Shown one piece after another: positions 33,166 to 44,365 of a stretch of 64,000 bases of DNA (position 1 is its first letter; each line of letters starts with the position of its first letter). The stretch lies in the NCBI GenBank assembly GCA_911728435.2, contig OU452204.1, positions 1,364,001-1,428,000 on the forward strand, given 5' to 3'. A program made the position numbers and the translations under genes. The notes under the pieces are model-generated. The model ran no database searches. It was not told the DNA's origin and saw nothing but the letters and a program-made list of their open reading frames with translations. This DNA comes from Apoderus coryli. Taxonomy: Eukaryota; Arthropoda; Insecta; Coleoptera; Attelabidae.

Positions 33166-34975
33166 TTAGTATGGGGTATGCTTATCTCAGATTCCTTGAT
33201 GATGATATAGTACAGGAGATTGGATTGGATTGGATCACCGAAGATATAAAAAACTTACAAACCTTTGTATTTTATATATTGAAGGTATTTTTGCTAGTTT
33301 TATTATTGATTACTTTTTAAATTTATATTCGTCTGTAAATCTAAATAAATCATGTTGTTTTAGACGATATTGATGCTCTGAAAACGCAGATAAGCGAAAA
33401 AAACGCAGATAAGGGAAAAGCGAATTAAAATGTTAAACCCAGAGGAAATTCTGAAAGAAAATTCACGAAAGCCAATGAGACTAAATAATTTGAGGGAACA
33501 ACTGAAAGCAACAAATGAGTTATTAAATGTTCAATGGTTGCAAAAAATGTCTTCGACGTTGTTTCAAAACTAAGTAAGAGTGAAACCATATTATTTAGCT
33601 TTATCCATCTAGTACTTAGTAGTTTATAAAGTGTTTGCTTGCTATTTTTGTAGAAACTGTGTTCTTGGTCCTTACCAAGAACACAGTTTCTCCTTAGAAG
33701 GTAGCTTTGGTATTTTGAAAACCGTATAATTTTGAACGTTCAAGTATCATTGATATCATGACTAAAATAGAACTTTTGGGTTCTCACTTGCTACCGTTTT
33801 ATAGGTTTCATTATGATCATGAGGCAGATTTTCCTTATGACACAAAGTTAAAAAAACCAATTCAGGAAGTTTATTTTATTTCCACACCAATAATTTAATT
33901 TATTATTCTTTGCAATGTTTTTAAACAAATTCTGTATTCAGTGCGATAAGAAGTCTGCCGTTGTTCTATGATTCTTATACGTCTGCAATTTAAGGTTTTG
34001 TTTGTGGACAAATTTGTCATCTGGAAGATTCTTTCTATATTTCTATATTTCAATATTAATCTTCAAGTACATTTCTGTCTCATCCACCTAATTATAATAT
34101 CTCTTATTCAGTCTGGAAAATTAACAAGAACCCTGTCCGAGGACATCTCCAATATTTTTAGCAGCATGATTCTAATAATACTTTAATTATCAATGCAGAT
34201 ATTAGTCGGAATTACTATATAAACATGTTTCCGTGATATATCACTCTCATCATCAGTCTGTAGCAATATAAATACCGTTATTACAATGTTTGTATTGTAA
34301 ATACTTACGTTTTACCATTTAAACTCTTAAATGCTCCCCAGTACAGGTTCTGCATTGAAATGTGAATGTTTAATTGTTCGGTTTTCCAGCGCTAGGTTGC
34401 TGCAGGCTAATAATGAGTGTATTATACTCTCGAAACGTGTCTCTATAAAGACGTTAATATAAAACATATTTGTGGTGACACTTGTTTTTTACTTTGCTAT
34501 TAAAATTGCACACCGCTCGCTGTAAGAATGGCCTATTTATTCAAATTTTATTTCTGTTTGGGCATATTTAGATGGCATATCTGAAGCCAATAAATGGAAC
34601 TGATTCGTTTTGCATTTTCAGATATTACAACATTTTATTTAATTAAAAAGGGACTGATGAATTCGCCATGCGTACCCAGTTATCAAAAGTAAATACCTGG
34701 ATTGGGATAAAGGTATCCGATATTAATAGGGCGCCCCGGCAGAGCTGTGGTAAGTACCAATTAAATAAAAGTATTGTTTATGTAATGAACTGCTTAACAG
34801 TATTTTCATAACTGATATTTTAATATTCCAGTGTCTAACTTTTCCAAAAAAAGTTAGTCATGACTTGAAAGTTTTTTTAGATGGGATGAAAAATAATAAT
34901 TTAAAAGAGAATACGGAAACCTCTGAAGAAATAAACGTAGAGAGTGAAGATATTTTAGACAATAAGACATGAGGA
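33166..34975 (+). pseudogene. Exon-like remains of an unrecognised gene in giant copy 1
   Basis: Several blocks look like exons. 33171-33283 (after TTTTTAG) reads SMGYAYLRFLDDDIVQEIGL and ends before a GTATTT donor. 33364-33600 carries DDIDALKTQISEKNADK and, in another frame, a helical LNNLREQLKATNELLN. 34650-34752 reads RTQLSKVNTWIGIKVSD and ends at a GTAAGT donor. 34832-34970 (after TTCCAG) reads LTFPKKVSHDLKVFLDGMKN and an acidic tail to TGA. Phases were not all reconcilable, and stops occur. The same blocks exist on the minus strand of copy 2 (45395-47200). It may be a degraded transposon protein or a captured host gene. I do not recognise the family. Confidence 0.45.
34222..34258 (-). 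other. Hammerhead-like motif in giant copy 1
   Basis: Minus strand reads ACTGATGATGAGAGTGAT and continues ATATCACGGAAACATG. GTGATATATCAC forms the stem between CTGATGA and GGAAAC. A second, inverted motif (GGCTAATAATGAGTG...CGAAACGTG, plus strand) is at 34406-34440. The equivalents in copy 2 are at 46102-46137 (+) and 45920-45963 (-), where the box reads CTAATGATGAG. Confidence 0.4.
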
Positions 34976-35689
34976 ACGGAAAGTTAGTATTATTCAATAA
35001 CAATTTTATGTTATACTTTTTTCTATAAAAAAAGTCCTACCATCTTTATTTTATAGTCGACAAAAATATTGGGTTTACTTTTTATCCGTTTTATACACTT
35101 TTCACGAGATTCTCTAAGGCACTCATTTTATATCGCGTATGTAGACCAAGTTTACTATGTGGCTATGTGGTGTATCTGCTGTCTTCAGGCAAGCCCAGTA
35201 AGATTTTTAGGTAGTTATGTTTTTTTTTTATTTTGCCAAAAGTTCAGAACTTAGAAATGTTCAGTAGTATGGTTTACCAAATTTGGTTCAACAAGTACTT
35301 ATTTACGTATAAAATGACCTAAAACACTTATTTATGAAAACATTATGTTTGGTGAAGTGATAAAACGTACTTGTTTCTACTCACCGATTAAGTATTATTA
35401 ATATTTTGCTATATAAAATATTTTATATTTTGTTTTAGGTGAACATTGAGACAAATATTGACATGTAATTTTAAAATAGAAAAAAAGTACATGTAACCGA
35501 GTGCAGCCTTTTTTTTGCTTCCACAAATCCCAAAGTTATGGTTTTTTAAGACAATAATTCTAGACATATATAAAAAATAATAAAAATAAATGAAAATTAA
35601 TTCGACGAAGAGGTAAGTAATTCTATAATACTATAGACCTTAACGTTTTTCAACAAAATTGAAGAGTTATAATTTATTTATAATAATAT

Positions 35690-37470
35690 ACAGGGATTTA
35701 CATTTAAATCCGTTTTAGATTTAAACAGGTTCTAGTGGGCAATCCTGATTGATTCTGATAACTACAAATTAATCCCAATAGCTTTTGCATTTGGATTTGC
35801 TTATAAAACCATATTAAATCCGTTCTAAATGTAAACAGGTTCTATTGGGCAATCCTGATAGAAATTGATAACTACAAATTAATCCCAATACCTTTTGCAT
35901 TTGCTTATAAAACCATATTAAATCCGTTCTAGATGTAGACAGGTTCTAGTGGGCAATCCTGATTGAATCTGATAACTACAAATTAATTCCAACAGCTTTT
36001 GCATTTGGATTTTCTTATAAAACCCTATTAAATCCGTTCTAAACGTAAACAGGTTCTATTGGGCAATCCTGATAGAAACTGATAACTACTAATTAATTCC
36101 ATTAGCTTTTGCATTTGGATTTGCTTATAGAACCATATTAAAACGTTCTAAATGTAAACAGGTTCTATTGGGCAATCCTGATAGAAACTGATAACTACAA
36201 ATTAATCCCAATAGCTTTTGCATTTGGATTTGCTTATAAAACCATATTAAATCCGTTCTAAATGTAAACAGGTTCTATTGGGCAATCCTGATAGAATCTG
36301 ATAAATGCAAATTAATCCCAATAGCTTTTGCATTTGGATTTGCTTATAAAACCATATTAAATCCGTTCTAAATGTAAACAGGTTCTATTGGGCAATCCTG
36401 ATAGAATCTGATATATACAAATTAATCCCAATAGCTTTTGCATTTGGATTTGCTTATAAACCCATATTAAATCCGTTCTAAATGTAAACAGGTTCTATTG
36501 GGCAATCCTGATAGAAACTGATAACTACAAATTAATCCCAATAGCTTTTGCATTTGGATTTGCTTATAAACCCATATTAAATCCGTTCTAAATGTAAACA
36601 GGTTCTATTGGGCAATCCTGATAGAATCTGATATATACAAATTAATCCCAATAGCTTTTGCATTTGGATTTGCTTATAAAACCATATTAAATCCGTTCTA
36701 AATGTAAACAGGTTCTATTGGGCAATCCTGATAGAAACTGATAACTACAAATTAATCCCAATAGCTCTTGCATTTGGATTTCCTTATAAAACCATATTAA
36801 ATCCGTTCTAAATGTAAACAGGTTCTATTGGGCAATCCTGATAGAAACTGATAACTACAAATTAATCCCAATAGCTTTTGCATTTGGATTTGCTTATAAA
36901 ACCATATTAAATCCGTTCTAAATGTAAACAGGTTCTATTGGGCAATCCTGATAGAAACTGATAACTACAAATTAATCCCAATAACTTTTGCATTTGGATT
37001 TGCTTATAAAACCATATTAAATCCGTTCTAAATGTAAACAGGTTCTATTGGGCAATCCTGATAGAAACTGATAACTGCAAATTAATCCCAATAGCTTTTG
37101 CATTTGGATTTGCTTACAAAAACCATATTAAATCCGTTCTAAATGTAAACAGGTTCTATTGGGCAATCCTGATAGAATCTGATAAATACAAATTAATCCC
37201 AATAGCTTTTGCATTTGGATTTGCTTATAAAACCATATTAAATCCGCTCTAAATGTAAACAGGTTCTATTGGGCAATCCTGATAGAAACTGATAACTGCA
37301 AATTAATCCCAATAGCTTTTGCATTTGGATTTGCTTATAAAACCATATTAAATCCGTTCTAAATGTAAACAGGTTCTATTGGGCAATCCTGATAGAAACT
37401 GATAACTGCAAATTAATCCCAATAGCTTTTGCATTTGGATTTGCTTATAAAACCATATTAAATCCATTTA
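35690..37470 (+). repeat. 110-bp satellite array, about 16 units
   Basis: Units contain AACAGGTTCTATTGGGCAAT and TTTTGCATTTGGATTTGCTT. The GGTTCT phrase recurs every 110 bp (36271, 36381, 36491 and on). Outer units at the left are more diverged and one is shortened (about 104 bp). Unrelated in sequence to the 182-bp unit at the other end. Confidence 0.95.
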
Positions 37471-37899
37471 AGATTCTATTGGATTCTTGTGGGTATTCCT
37501 GATTCATACTAATTATTTCAAATATGTTTTTAGTTTGGAATTGCTGTTTCAAATACACACTATGAACCGTATTAATCCATATTAAATTTTTTTTTATATG
37601 GTTCTATCTGCCATTTTCAACAGGGTACTAATAATAATAATAATAAAGTATTTATTGCAAAATAGCTTAGCTTAATTTTCAATTTAGATTGAGTTTTTAA
37701 TGTTCTATGCTAGATATTCATACAAGTTCATGTAATTCCAACAACAATCGGTTCAATACGTTTAAGTTTACGATACGCGTAGAGGTACATATGTTTACGG
37801 CCTTCGTATCGTTAAACGTATCATAAATTTAAAGAGCGCATGCGTAGATGTCAAAAGATACGTTTACGTATACGTCACTGGTTTTGCCTTAACTCCCTA

Positions 37900-38990
37900 T
37901 TTTATACTAATCAAGGTAATCATGCAGTATACATGTACTAAATTATGGTCTGACCGCGCCGCTGCGCAGTCAGACGAATTTTATGTGAAAATGTGTCACT
38001 ACTCTAACGATGTTGCCAGGTTGGTATCTATTCACTATATCGACTGATAGAATGAATAATACAATTTTATGATATTATAAATTTATACAGTGGATGGAAT
38101 TATTATATCATTTCTGGGGGTAAGATGCTGAGTATCGAAGGTTAGATAGCAGGCAGGGATGTTTAAAGATAGTACAGTACTATTACACCCTTAGTGTAAT
38201 AGTGAAGATCAGGAAGAGTTAGTAAAGGAGGCGGTGAGTGTAGAAAGCAGGATTGAGATGAAATGTAGTAGGCACGTAGTTGTTATATTAGTTCGATAGC
38301 AGTCATTATTAAGACAACACATCCCTGCCTGCTACCTTACCTTCCATACTCAGCATTTTACCCTCAACCTCCTGCAATATTTGTGTGGATTAGTTCGATA
38401 GCAGTCATTGTTAGGTAATCATTGCAGGAGGTTGGGGGTAAAATGCTGAGTATGGAAGGTTAGGTAGCAGGCAGGGATGTGTATTTATTTCTTATTTTAT
38501 TATTAATAAATACAGTGTTGCGACTACGACGACTGAATATTATGTGATCGCCTAAATAATGAAGTCAAAGAAACTTTTTTATAATAGATATCGTTAAAAC
38601 TAAGTTAATAAATGTGGAAAACTCAGATCAAGCAAAATAACATTTAATTATATTTTTGAATTATTCGTCACAAAAAAAATAATGTTGGAACCATTTATAA
38701 AATGAAAAATAAGGTAGCATCTGATAATTATGTGACGGCTGGCAACATTGTCTATGGCTGGAAGCGAAAGAACAATACGTGAACTTATTATAAATGTCCG
38801 TATGTTCAAATCACGACCTGATTGGTCTAAGAACATGGCTCCCCCACTTTTCCACCAAGATTACTACACATTTACTATAAACCCAAATTAATGAATGAAC
38901 GACATTTTACGACAACGCCGTCTTTTTTTTTTAGACAGGTACTAATCAAGCGCTGACAGACTATGTTTATAAAGACAATGATAATAGTTA
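37900..38990. other. Spacer with triplicated GC-rich motif
   Basis: No gene. It contains three copies of a 50-60 bp motif (AGCAGGCAGGGATGT at one end, GGAGGTTGGGGGTAAAATGC at the other) at 38115-38162 (+), 38322-38383 (-) and 38425-38482 (+). It also contains two copies of TTAGTTCGATAGCAGTCATT at 38289 and 38392. A short CGCGCCGCTGCGCAGTCAGAC block lies near 37953. Confidence 0.6.
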
Positions 38991-39002
38991 TTTACGTAAT
39001 TA

Positions 39003-39107
39003 GTGGGATATGGACATTATTAACGCACGCATGTGAAGTTTGCACGACGAGGCCGTAGGCCGAGTCGTGTATTCACATAAGTGCGTTAATAATTCCTATC
39101 CCACGTG
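39003..39107. repeat. Hairpin with GTGGGATA ends
   Basis: GTGGGATATGGACATTATTA at 39003 pairs with the reverse complement ending GGAATAGGATAGTGGG-like (…ATTCCTATCCCAC at about 39103). The tip ACGAGGCCGTAGGCCGAGTCGT is itself palindromic. It resembles a small foldback MITE or a transposon end. Confidence 0.55.
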
Positions 39108-39281
39108 TTTCGTACAAAATTTTATCTACAACTGTTTATTAGTATTAACAGTGTATCATTAAATTTTATTAAAAAAAATATTTCAATTCAACGTATTGTT
39201 ATTAAACATATTTGTGCATGAAGGTAGGTAAGACTCTTGTGTAGATTATAAAAAGGTGTATTCATATAATATTTATTTTAA

Positions 39282-39453
39282 GGTTATATTGATATTTGGT
39301 TTGGCTGGCGCTTGTCGGCGGGAAGAGCTAACAAATATGTTGATTGAAAATATGAAAGATCAAGGAATATGCTATCAAATTACTATACCAAATACCAAAA
39401 CAAAGGTGTCTCGAGAATTTAAGTTAATTACATATAATTTAGTAACTAATTAA
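39282..39453 (+). pseudogene. Crypton-like tyrosine recombinase exon
   Basis: After a TTTTAAG acceptor the frame reads LIFGLAGACRREELTNMLIE, then ITIPNTKTKVSREF, and stops at 39451. GACRREEL with the catalytic-type arginine and the following IPxTKTxxxRxF strand is the tyrosine-recombinase core of animal Cryptons and related KIAA1958/ZMYM-type domains, which cut and rejoin DNA through a tyrosine. The HxxR and final tyrosine are absent downstream, so this is a fragment. It lies between TTTTATCTACAACTGT (39119) and its complement ACAGTTGTAGATAAAA (39600-39615), possibly the ends of an element of about 500 bp. Confidence 0.7.
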
Positions 39454-39746
39454 TAATTGAACTCATTTTTATAGATTTTTGTTTAAAATAAATCGTTAAT
39501 TTTGGTATTAATTTTTTGATCATTCTTATTATCGCACTGGTGCGGTAATATACGTCATTATGACACTGAAAATAGTGTCAAATCGTACCTATTACATGAC
39601 AGTTGTAGATAAAAGTTATTACAGTTTGTTGTTTTCCCAATAAATATTCACTTAACGCTATTCAGTTGAATTGATATGATACGTTCAACTGTCGCTCAGT
39701 TGAACTTAACTGATATTTATGTTGAAGGATACTACCTAGGTCAGCT

Positions 39747-40557
39747 GGGCAGCTATTCTTGAAAACCAGGGAGTAGAACAATTGTGAGACGAGGCAAAGT
39801 CTATTAAATTAGCACAGCTTTGCCTCACTTCTATGTTCACTTGAACTGATGTGATAGGGGCAATTGCCGCTCATTTTCAACGTAACCTTTTCAGTTAATT
39901 GTTTATCGGAAAATTATAAATAGCTCAATAAATACATTAAATTAAATTAATTTATTATTTACCTTTATTTCGACAGTAATAGCAGAACCTCGAGTAGCTG
40001 CTTGCAGATATGGTCTAATCATTTCAATTAGCTCCCGAGTTAGCTGTTTACTTAGTCTGAATTTTTTAATAAATTTTAAATCATCTAATTCAAAGGCCTC
40101 CAAAGCCTTATACATTTTCCTTGATGGACGAGCTTCTTGTACTTCTGCATCTGAAATAAAAGTAAGCAGCTTATCATTAGAAAAGCACAGATAAATCAAT
40201 TGCTATAAGTACATACGTACCTACTAAATTGTTTAAAACCTCTTCGTATACCGCAACTCTTCCATCCGCTAATTCCATTATTGAAAAATTATAAAATAAA
40301 AAAATCACGTAAACACAAGCCCAACTTACTGTTAATTATAATTTTGATAGGTTATATTTTTATACTATAAACGCGAACTCCTCCGTCAGATCACATGAAA
40401 TATAGTCGGAGAATGGTGTTCTCTCGTTATTGTGTGATGTGATCTATCACTTTTGTTCAAGAATACCTATTTACGCGTTTCATGAGAACTCCGCCCACAT
40501 TTTCTCATGAGAAGCAATTCGCTAGATTCGAGAATAGGCACCCTGCAACGAAGATGC
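39747..40557 (-). mobile_element. Miniature Harbinger-type element
   Basis: Ends GGGCAGCTATTCTTGAA (about 39747) and, on the other strand, GGGTGCCTATTCTCGAATC (40557 inward) match at most positions and would be the terminal repeats. Inside are two 5' exons of a HARBI1-like transposase and about 280 bp of upstream sequence. The rest of the transposase and the Myb-like gene are missing, so it is an internally deleted derivative. The 3-bp target duplication expected for the family could not be confirmed. Confidence 0.5.
39963..40278 (-). pseudogene. HARBI1-like transposase, exons 1-2 only
   Basis: Exon 1 (40221-40278, minus strand) starts MELADGRVAVYEEVLNNLV and ends at a GTACGT donor. Exon 2 (39963-40150) starts after TTTCAG and joins in phase (one base plus two) to give DAEVQEARPSRKMYKALEAF, then FIKKFRLSKQLTRELIEMI and RGSAITVEIK, ending at a GTAAAT donor. 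The FxxxFRLxxxxxxxLxxxIxPxL block is the N-terminal region of Harbinger transposases and of the domesticated HARBI1. The catalytic DDE part, expected in the following exons toward lower coordinates, is absent. The intact splice sites suggest recent loss. Confidence 0.8.
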
Positions 40558-40689
40558 CCGCTCCAGAAAACGATTCACCGTTGCATCCAAAGCAGACATC
40601 TCCCAGACGACTTAGGCCAAGCAGTTGCAGTTACATTTTTATAACATGTCAATTTCGTTAGTATTATATTAATATTTGTTTTGTTGTTA

Positions 40690-41346
40690 TAATTGTTATG
40701 TTTGAAGCAAGTAAGGAAATAACAAAGCGTAGCTTAAAACAATTGGCTTTATTAATACATTGATTCTCAATTACTTGTCAAACAATTATATACATCCGGT
40801 ATTATTTAAAATTCACTTATGCTCATTCTAGAATGTTACCACAGGCGGAATCGGTCGGCGGTAAGGAGCGGCGTGTGTGTAGGTGTCGGCGGCCCCGTGT
40901 AGACTGATTACTCGTTCGTAGGTCTTCGGTTACTTGACCATCAACGAACATGAATTGCCTGGCCAGTGGCGTATCCAACACCCCCATTCTGAGATGTCGG
41001 TCACCTGTGTGGACATGATACAAAAAAAAACAATACTATACTTTTGTAAATACAGTTCTGATCTTAGCTTTGTGCCAGACTGCGAGAACACGGTCCGTTA
41101 ATTTATGTAAGTTAACATTTCCAAACTATCCACTAGCTTCACCTATTAAATTATTGTTTACTTACAAAAAAAACATTAATTTATTCCTCGCCCCTTTTCT
41201 ATTTAACTGTTGTTGATTTCGCCCAAGACATTTTATTTAATTTTTTTATCACTCCGAACTCCACCCATTTTATCAAAAGATTAACTGACTCACAAAAATA
41301 TATCCTATGCATAAAACAATAGTACCGTCAAACAATACATATCATA
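40690..41346 (-). repeat. Probable 3' LTR region of the gypsy element
   Basis: Follows the gypsy integrase stop on the minus strand. It includes an AATAAAG hexamer (about 40750) and ends in CA-rich sequence near 40690. No second LTR is present in the window for comparison, so the boundaries are a guess. Confidence 0.35.
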
Positions 41347-42429
41347 CTACGTATAATCTTTAAATTTTAAAGGTGGTTGAATCACCCGTGTTCTAGTGTT
41401 AATTGTTTTTTTACTGCTTACATTACTATGACTAGATAAATCACTTACTGACTTTCTGCCTACGTCGCTTACATTTGATTTTACAATGACATCACCTGCC
41501 CCAGAACCAACAGTGTCGTCTTGATTTTTACCTGATTTATCACCCCTTTTACTGTTTTTCCCCAGCGGTGTCGATTTTTCCGCAATTGGCCTGGCTGTCA
41601 CTATCGAACGCGCCCGTGTTCGAGATGGCGGACCCAGCGTCACACTTTTTGATGTACCTGGCATAGAAAAATCATTTGCAACGATAGTATTTGATTTTAA
41701 AACATCTTGATCGTTAAAGTTAGAGTTTCGACTTACCAAAGTGGTTCGTTCCGGAGTTGTTTCGCTACAATACCTGCGTTTTACTGATTTGCAAGCAATG
41801 CTCTGTCTTTGCTCCCCCAGGTGTTCACCTGATCTATCGTCACTTAACGGTTCTTCCGATCGTGGATGGATTTGATTCGCGTGTCGTTTCCATGTTGGAC
41901 CACTATTCAGTTTGCAGATATAAGTTGTCCTACCGATTTTTTTTTCTATTACTGCTGGTGTCCATTTTCTCTGGTTTACTGTACGGTAATCTGCTACCAT
42001 CACGCACTCCCCCCTTTTAAATTCTCTTTTACTACCTCCGTATTTCTTTATTTGATGTTCTTTCGCTTTTAATTCAGTTTGTGTTTTCTCTTGGTTTTCT
42101 CGATTTTCTTTTAAAATCTCAATTCTCGTTCTTACTTTTCTGTTTAGCATTAGTTCTGTTGGTGTTTTCTTAGTTGTGCTGTGCTCTAAATTTCTATAAG
42201 AGTAAAGAAATTCTGCCACAATTTCGTTTAACGACTTCCTCGCGTTTTTTGGATCGTTTAATCTTGCTTTCACGTTGGTTTTGAAAGTTTTCACCAAATT
42301 TTCCGCTTGCCCGTTTGATCTTGGATGTCCTACAGGTGTCGAAATATGTTTAATTGCATTTCTTTCAAAGAATTCTTTTAACCTCGCTGATGTAAACTAC
42401 GTTCCGTTATCGCTTACAATGACCTTAGG
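41347..42429 (-). pseudogene. Gypsy integrase, C-terminal part (split by giant copy 2)
   Basis: On the minus strand, starting at the insertion point, come KVIVSDNGT, a stop, then FTSARLKEFFERN, GHPRSNGQAENLVKTFKTN, and a DNA-binding tail with KWTPAVIEKKIGRTTYICKL and GPTWKRHANQIHPRS. The second aspartate (SDNGT) and glutamate (GQAEN) of the DDE triad are visible. The following Ser/Thr-rich 150 residues are typical of the C-terminus of insect gypsy elements often labelled K02A2.6-like. The stop at about 42398 disables it. Its N-terminal half is 11.5 kb away at 53909-55764. Confidence 0.9.
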
Positions 42430-42574
42430 TACCCTGTTGAAAATGCCAGATAGAACCATATAAAAAAAAATTTAATATGGATTAATACGGTTCATAGTGT
42501 GTATTTGAAACAGCAATTCCAAACTAAAAACATATTTGAAATAATTAGTGTGAATCAGGAATACCCACAAGAAT

Positions 42575-44072
42575 CCAATAGAATCTTAAATGGATTTAAT
42601 ATGGTTTTATAAGCAAATCCAAATGCAAAAGCTATTGGGATTAATTTGCAGTTATCAGTTTCTATCAGGATTGCCCAATAGAACCTGTTTACATTTAGAG
42701 CGGATTTAATATGGTTTTATAAGCAAATCCAAATGCAAACGCTATTGGGATTAATTTGTAGTTATCAGTTTCTATCAGGATTGCCCAATAGAACCTGTTT
42801 ACATTTAGAACGGATTTAATATGGTTTTATAAGCAAATCCAAATGCAAAAGCTATTGGGATTAATTTGTATTTATCAGATTCTATCAGGATTGCCCAATA
42901 GAACCTGTTTACATTTAGAACGGATTTAATATGGTTTTATAAGCAAATCCAAATGCAAAAGCTATTGGGATTAATTTGCAGTTATCAGTTTCTATCAGGA
43001 TTGCCCAATAGAACCTGTTTACATTTAGAACGGATTTAATATGGTTTTACAAGCAAATCCAAATGGAAAAGCTATTGGGATTAATTTGTAGTTATCAGTT
43101 TCTATCAGGATTGCCCAATAGAACCTGTTTACATTTAGAACGGATTTAATATGGTTTTATAAGCAAATCCAAATGCAAAAGCTATTGGGATTAATTTGTA
43201 TATATCAGATTCTATCAGGATTGCCCAATAGAACCTGTTTCCATTTAGAACGGATTTAATATGGTTTTATAAGCAAATCCAAATGCAAAAGCTATTGGGA
43301 TTAATTTGCAGTTATCAGTTTCTATCAGGATTGCCCAATAGAACCTGTTTACATTTAGAACGGATTTAATATGGTTTTATGAGCAAATCCAAATGCAAAA
43401 GCTATTGGGATTAATTTGTAGTTATCAGTTTCTATCAGGATTGCCCAATAGAACCTGTTTACATTTAGAACGGATTTAATACGGTTTTATAAGCAAATCC
43501 AAATGCAAAAGCTATTGGGATTAATTTGTAGTTATCAGTTTCTATCAGGATTGCCCAATAGAACCTGTTTACATTTAGAACGGATTTAATATGGTTTTAT
43601 AAGCAAATCCAAATGCAAAAGGTATTGGGATTAATTTGTAGTTATCAGTTTCTATCAGGATTGCCCAATAGAACCTGTTTACATTTAGAACGGATTTAAT
43701 ATGGTTTTATAAGCAAATCCAAATGCAAAAGCTATTGGGATTAATTTGCAGTTATCAGTTTCTATCAGGATTGCCCAATAGAACCTGTTTACATTTAGAA
43801 CGGATTTAATATGGTTTTATGAGCAAATCCAAATGCAAAAGCTATTGGGATTAATTTGTAGTTATCAGTTTCTATCAGGATTGCCCAATAGAACCTGTTT
43901 ACATTTAGAACGGATTTAATATGGTTTTATAAGCAAATCCAAATGCAAAAGCTATTGGGATTAATTTGTATATATCAGATTCTATCAGGATTGCCCAATA
44001 GAACCTGTTTACATTTAGAACGGATTTAATATGGTTTTATAAGCAAATCCAAATGCAAAAGCTATTGGGATT
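42575..44072 (-). repeat. 110-bp satellite array in giant copy 2
   Basis: Reverse complement of the 35690-37470 array, 13-14 units at 110-bp spacing (ATTGCCCAATAGAACCTG recurs). Unlike copy 1 it ends abruptly at about 44075 (GGGATTAATTATTATAGAAT) without the diverged outer units. Confidence 0.95.
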
Positions 44073-44365
44073 AATTATTATAGAATTACTTACCTCTTCG
44101 TCGAATTAATTTTCATTTATTATTATTATTTTTTATATATGTCTAGAATTATTGTTTTAAAAAACCATAACTTTGGGATTTGTGGAAGCAAAAAAAAGTC
44201 TGCACTCGGTTACATGTACTTTTTTTCTATTTTAAAATTACATGTCAATATTTGTCTCAATGTTCACCTAAAACAAAATATAAAATATTTTATATAGCAA
44301 AATATTAATAATACTTAATCGATGAGTAGAAACAAGTACGTTTTATCACTTCACCAAACATAATG

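Larger units (their letters stand above)
28395..37625 (+). mobile_element. Giant TIR element, copy 1 (9.2 kb)
   Basis: Starts CCCTGTTGAAAATACC and ends with the imperfect complement GCCATTTTCAACAGGG; TA lies on both outer sides (28393-28394, 37626-37627). The order is: terminus, short unique lead-in, 182-bp satellite array (28679-30150), about 5.5 kb of mixed sequence with an internal MITE (30337-30764) and exon-like remains (33166-34975), 110-bp satellite array (35690-37470), terminus. The whole unit recurs inverted at 42432-53908. TA duplication would fit Tc1/mariner or a relative, but no transposase was recognised, so it appears non-autonomous or undescribed. Confidence 0.85.
28079..37899. 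mobile_element. Inverted-repeat element hosting giant copy 1
   Basis: GGGAGTTAAGGCAAAACCA at 28081 reappears as its reverse complement ending at 37897, with TA on each outer side (28079-28080 and 37898-37899). The inner arm sequence is rich in TACGTATACG-like motifs on both sides (28110-28200 and 37755-37875). The giant element 28395-37625 sits inside it. Without that insert the host element would be about 590 bp, a plausible MITE with TA target duplication. Confidence 0.75.

Noticed and set aside
33968..34186. 72-codon frame repeated at 46173-46391
   Set aside because: Same reason: it is shared because the element is duplicated. It overlaps the region between exon-like blocks and shows no family similarity.
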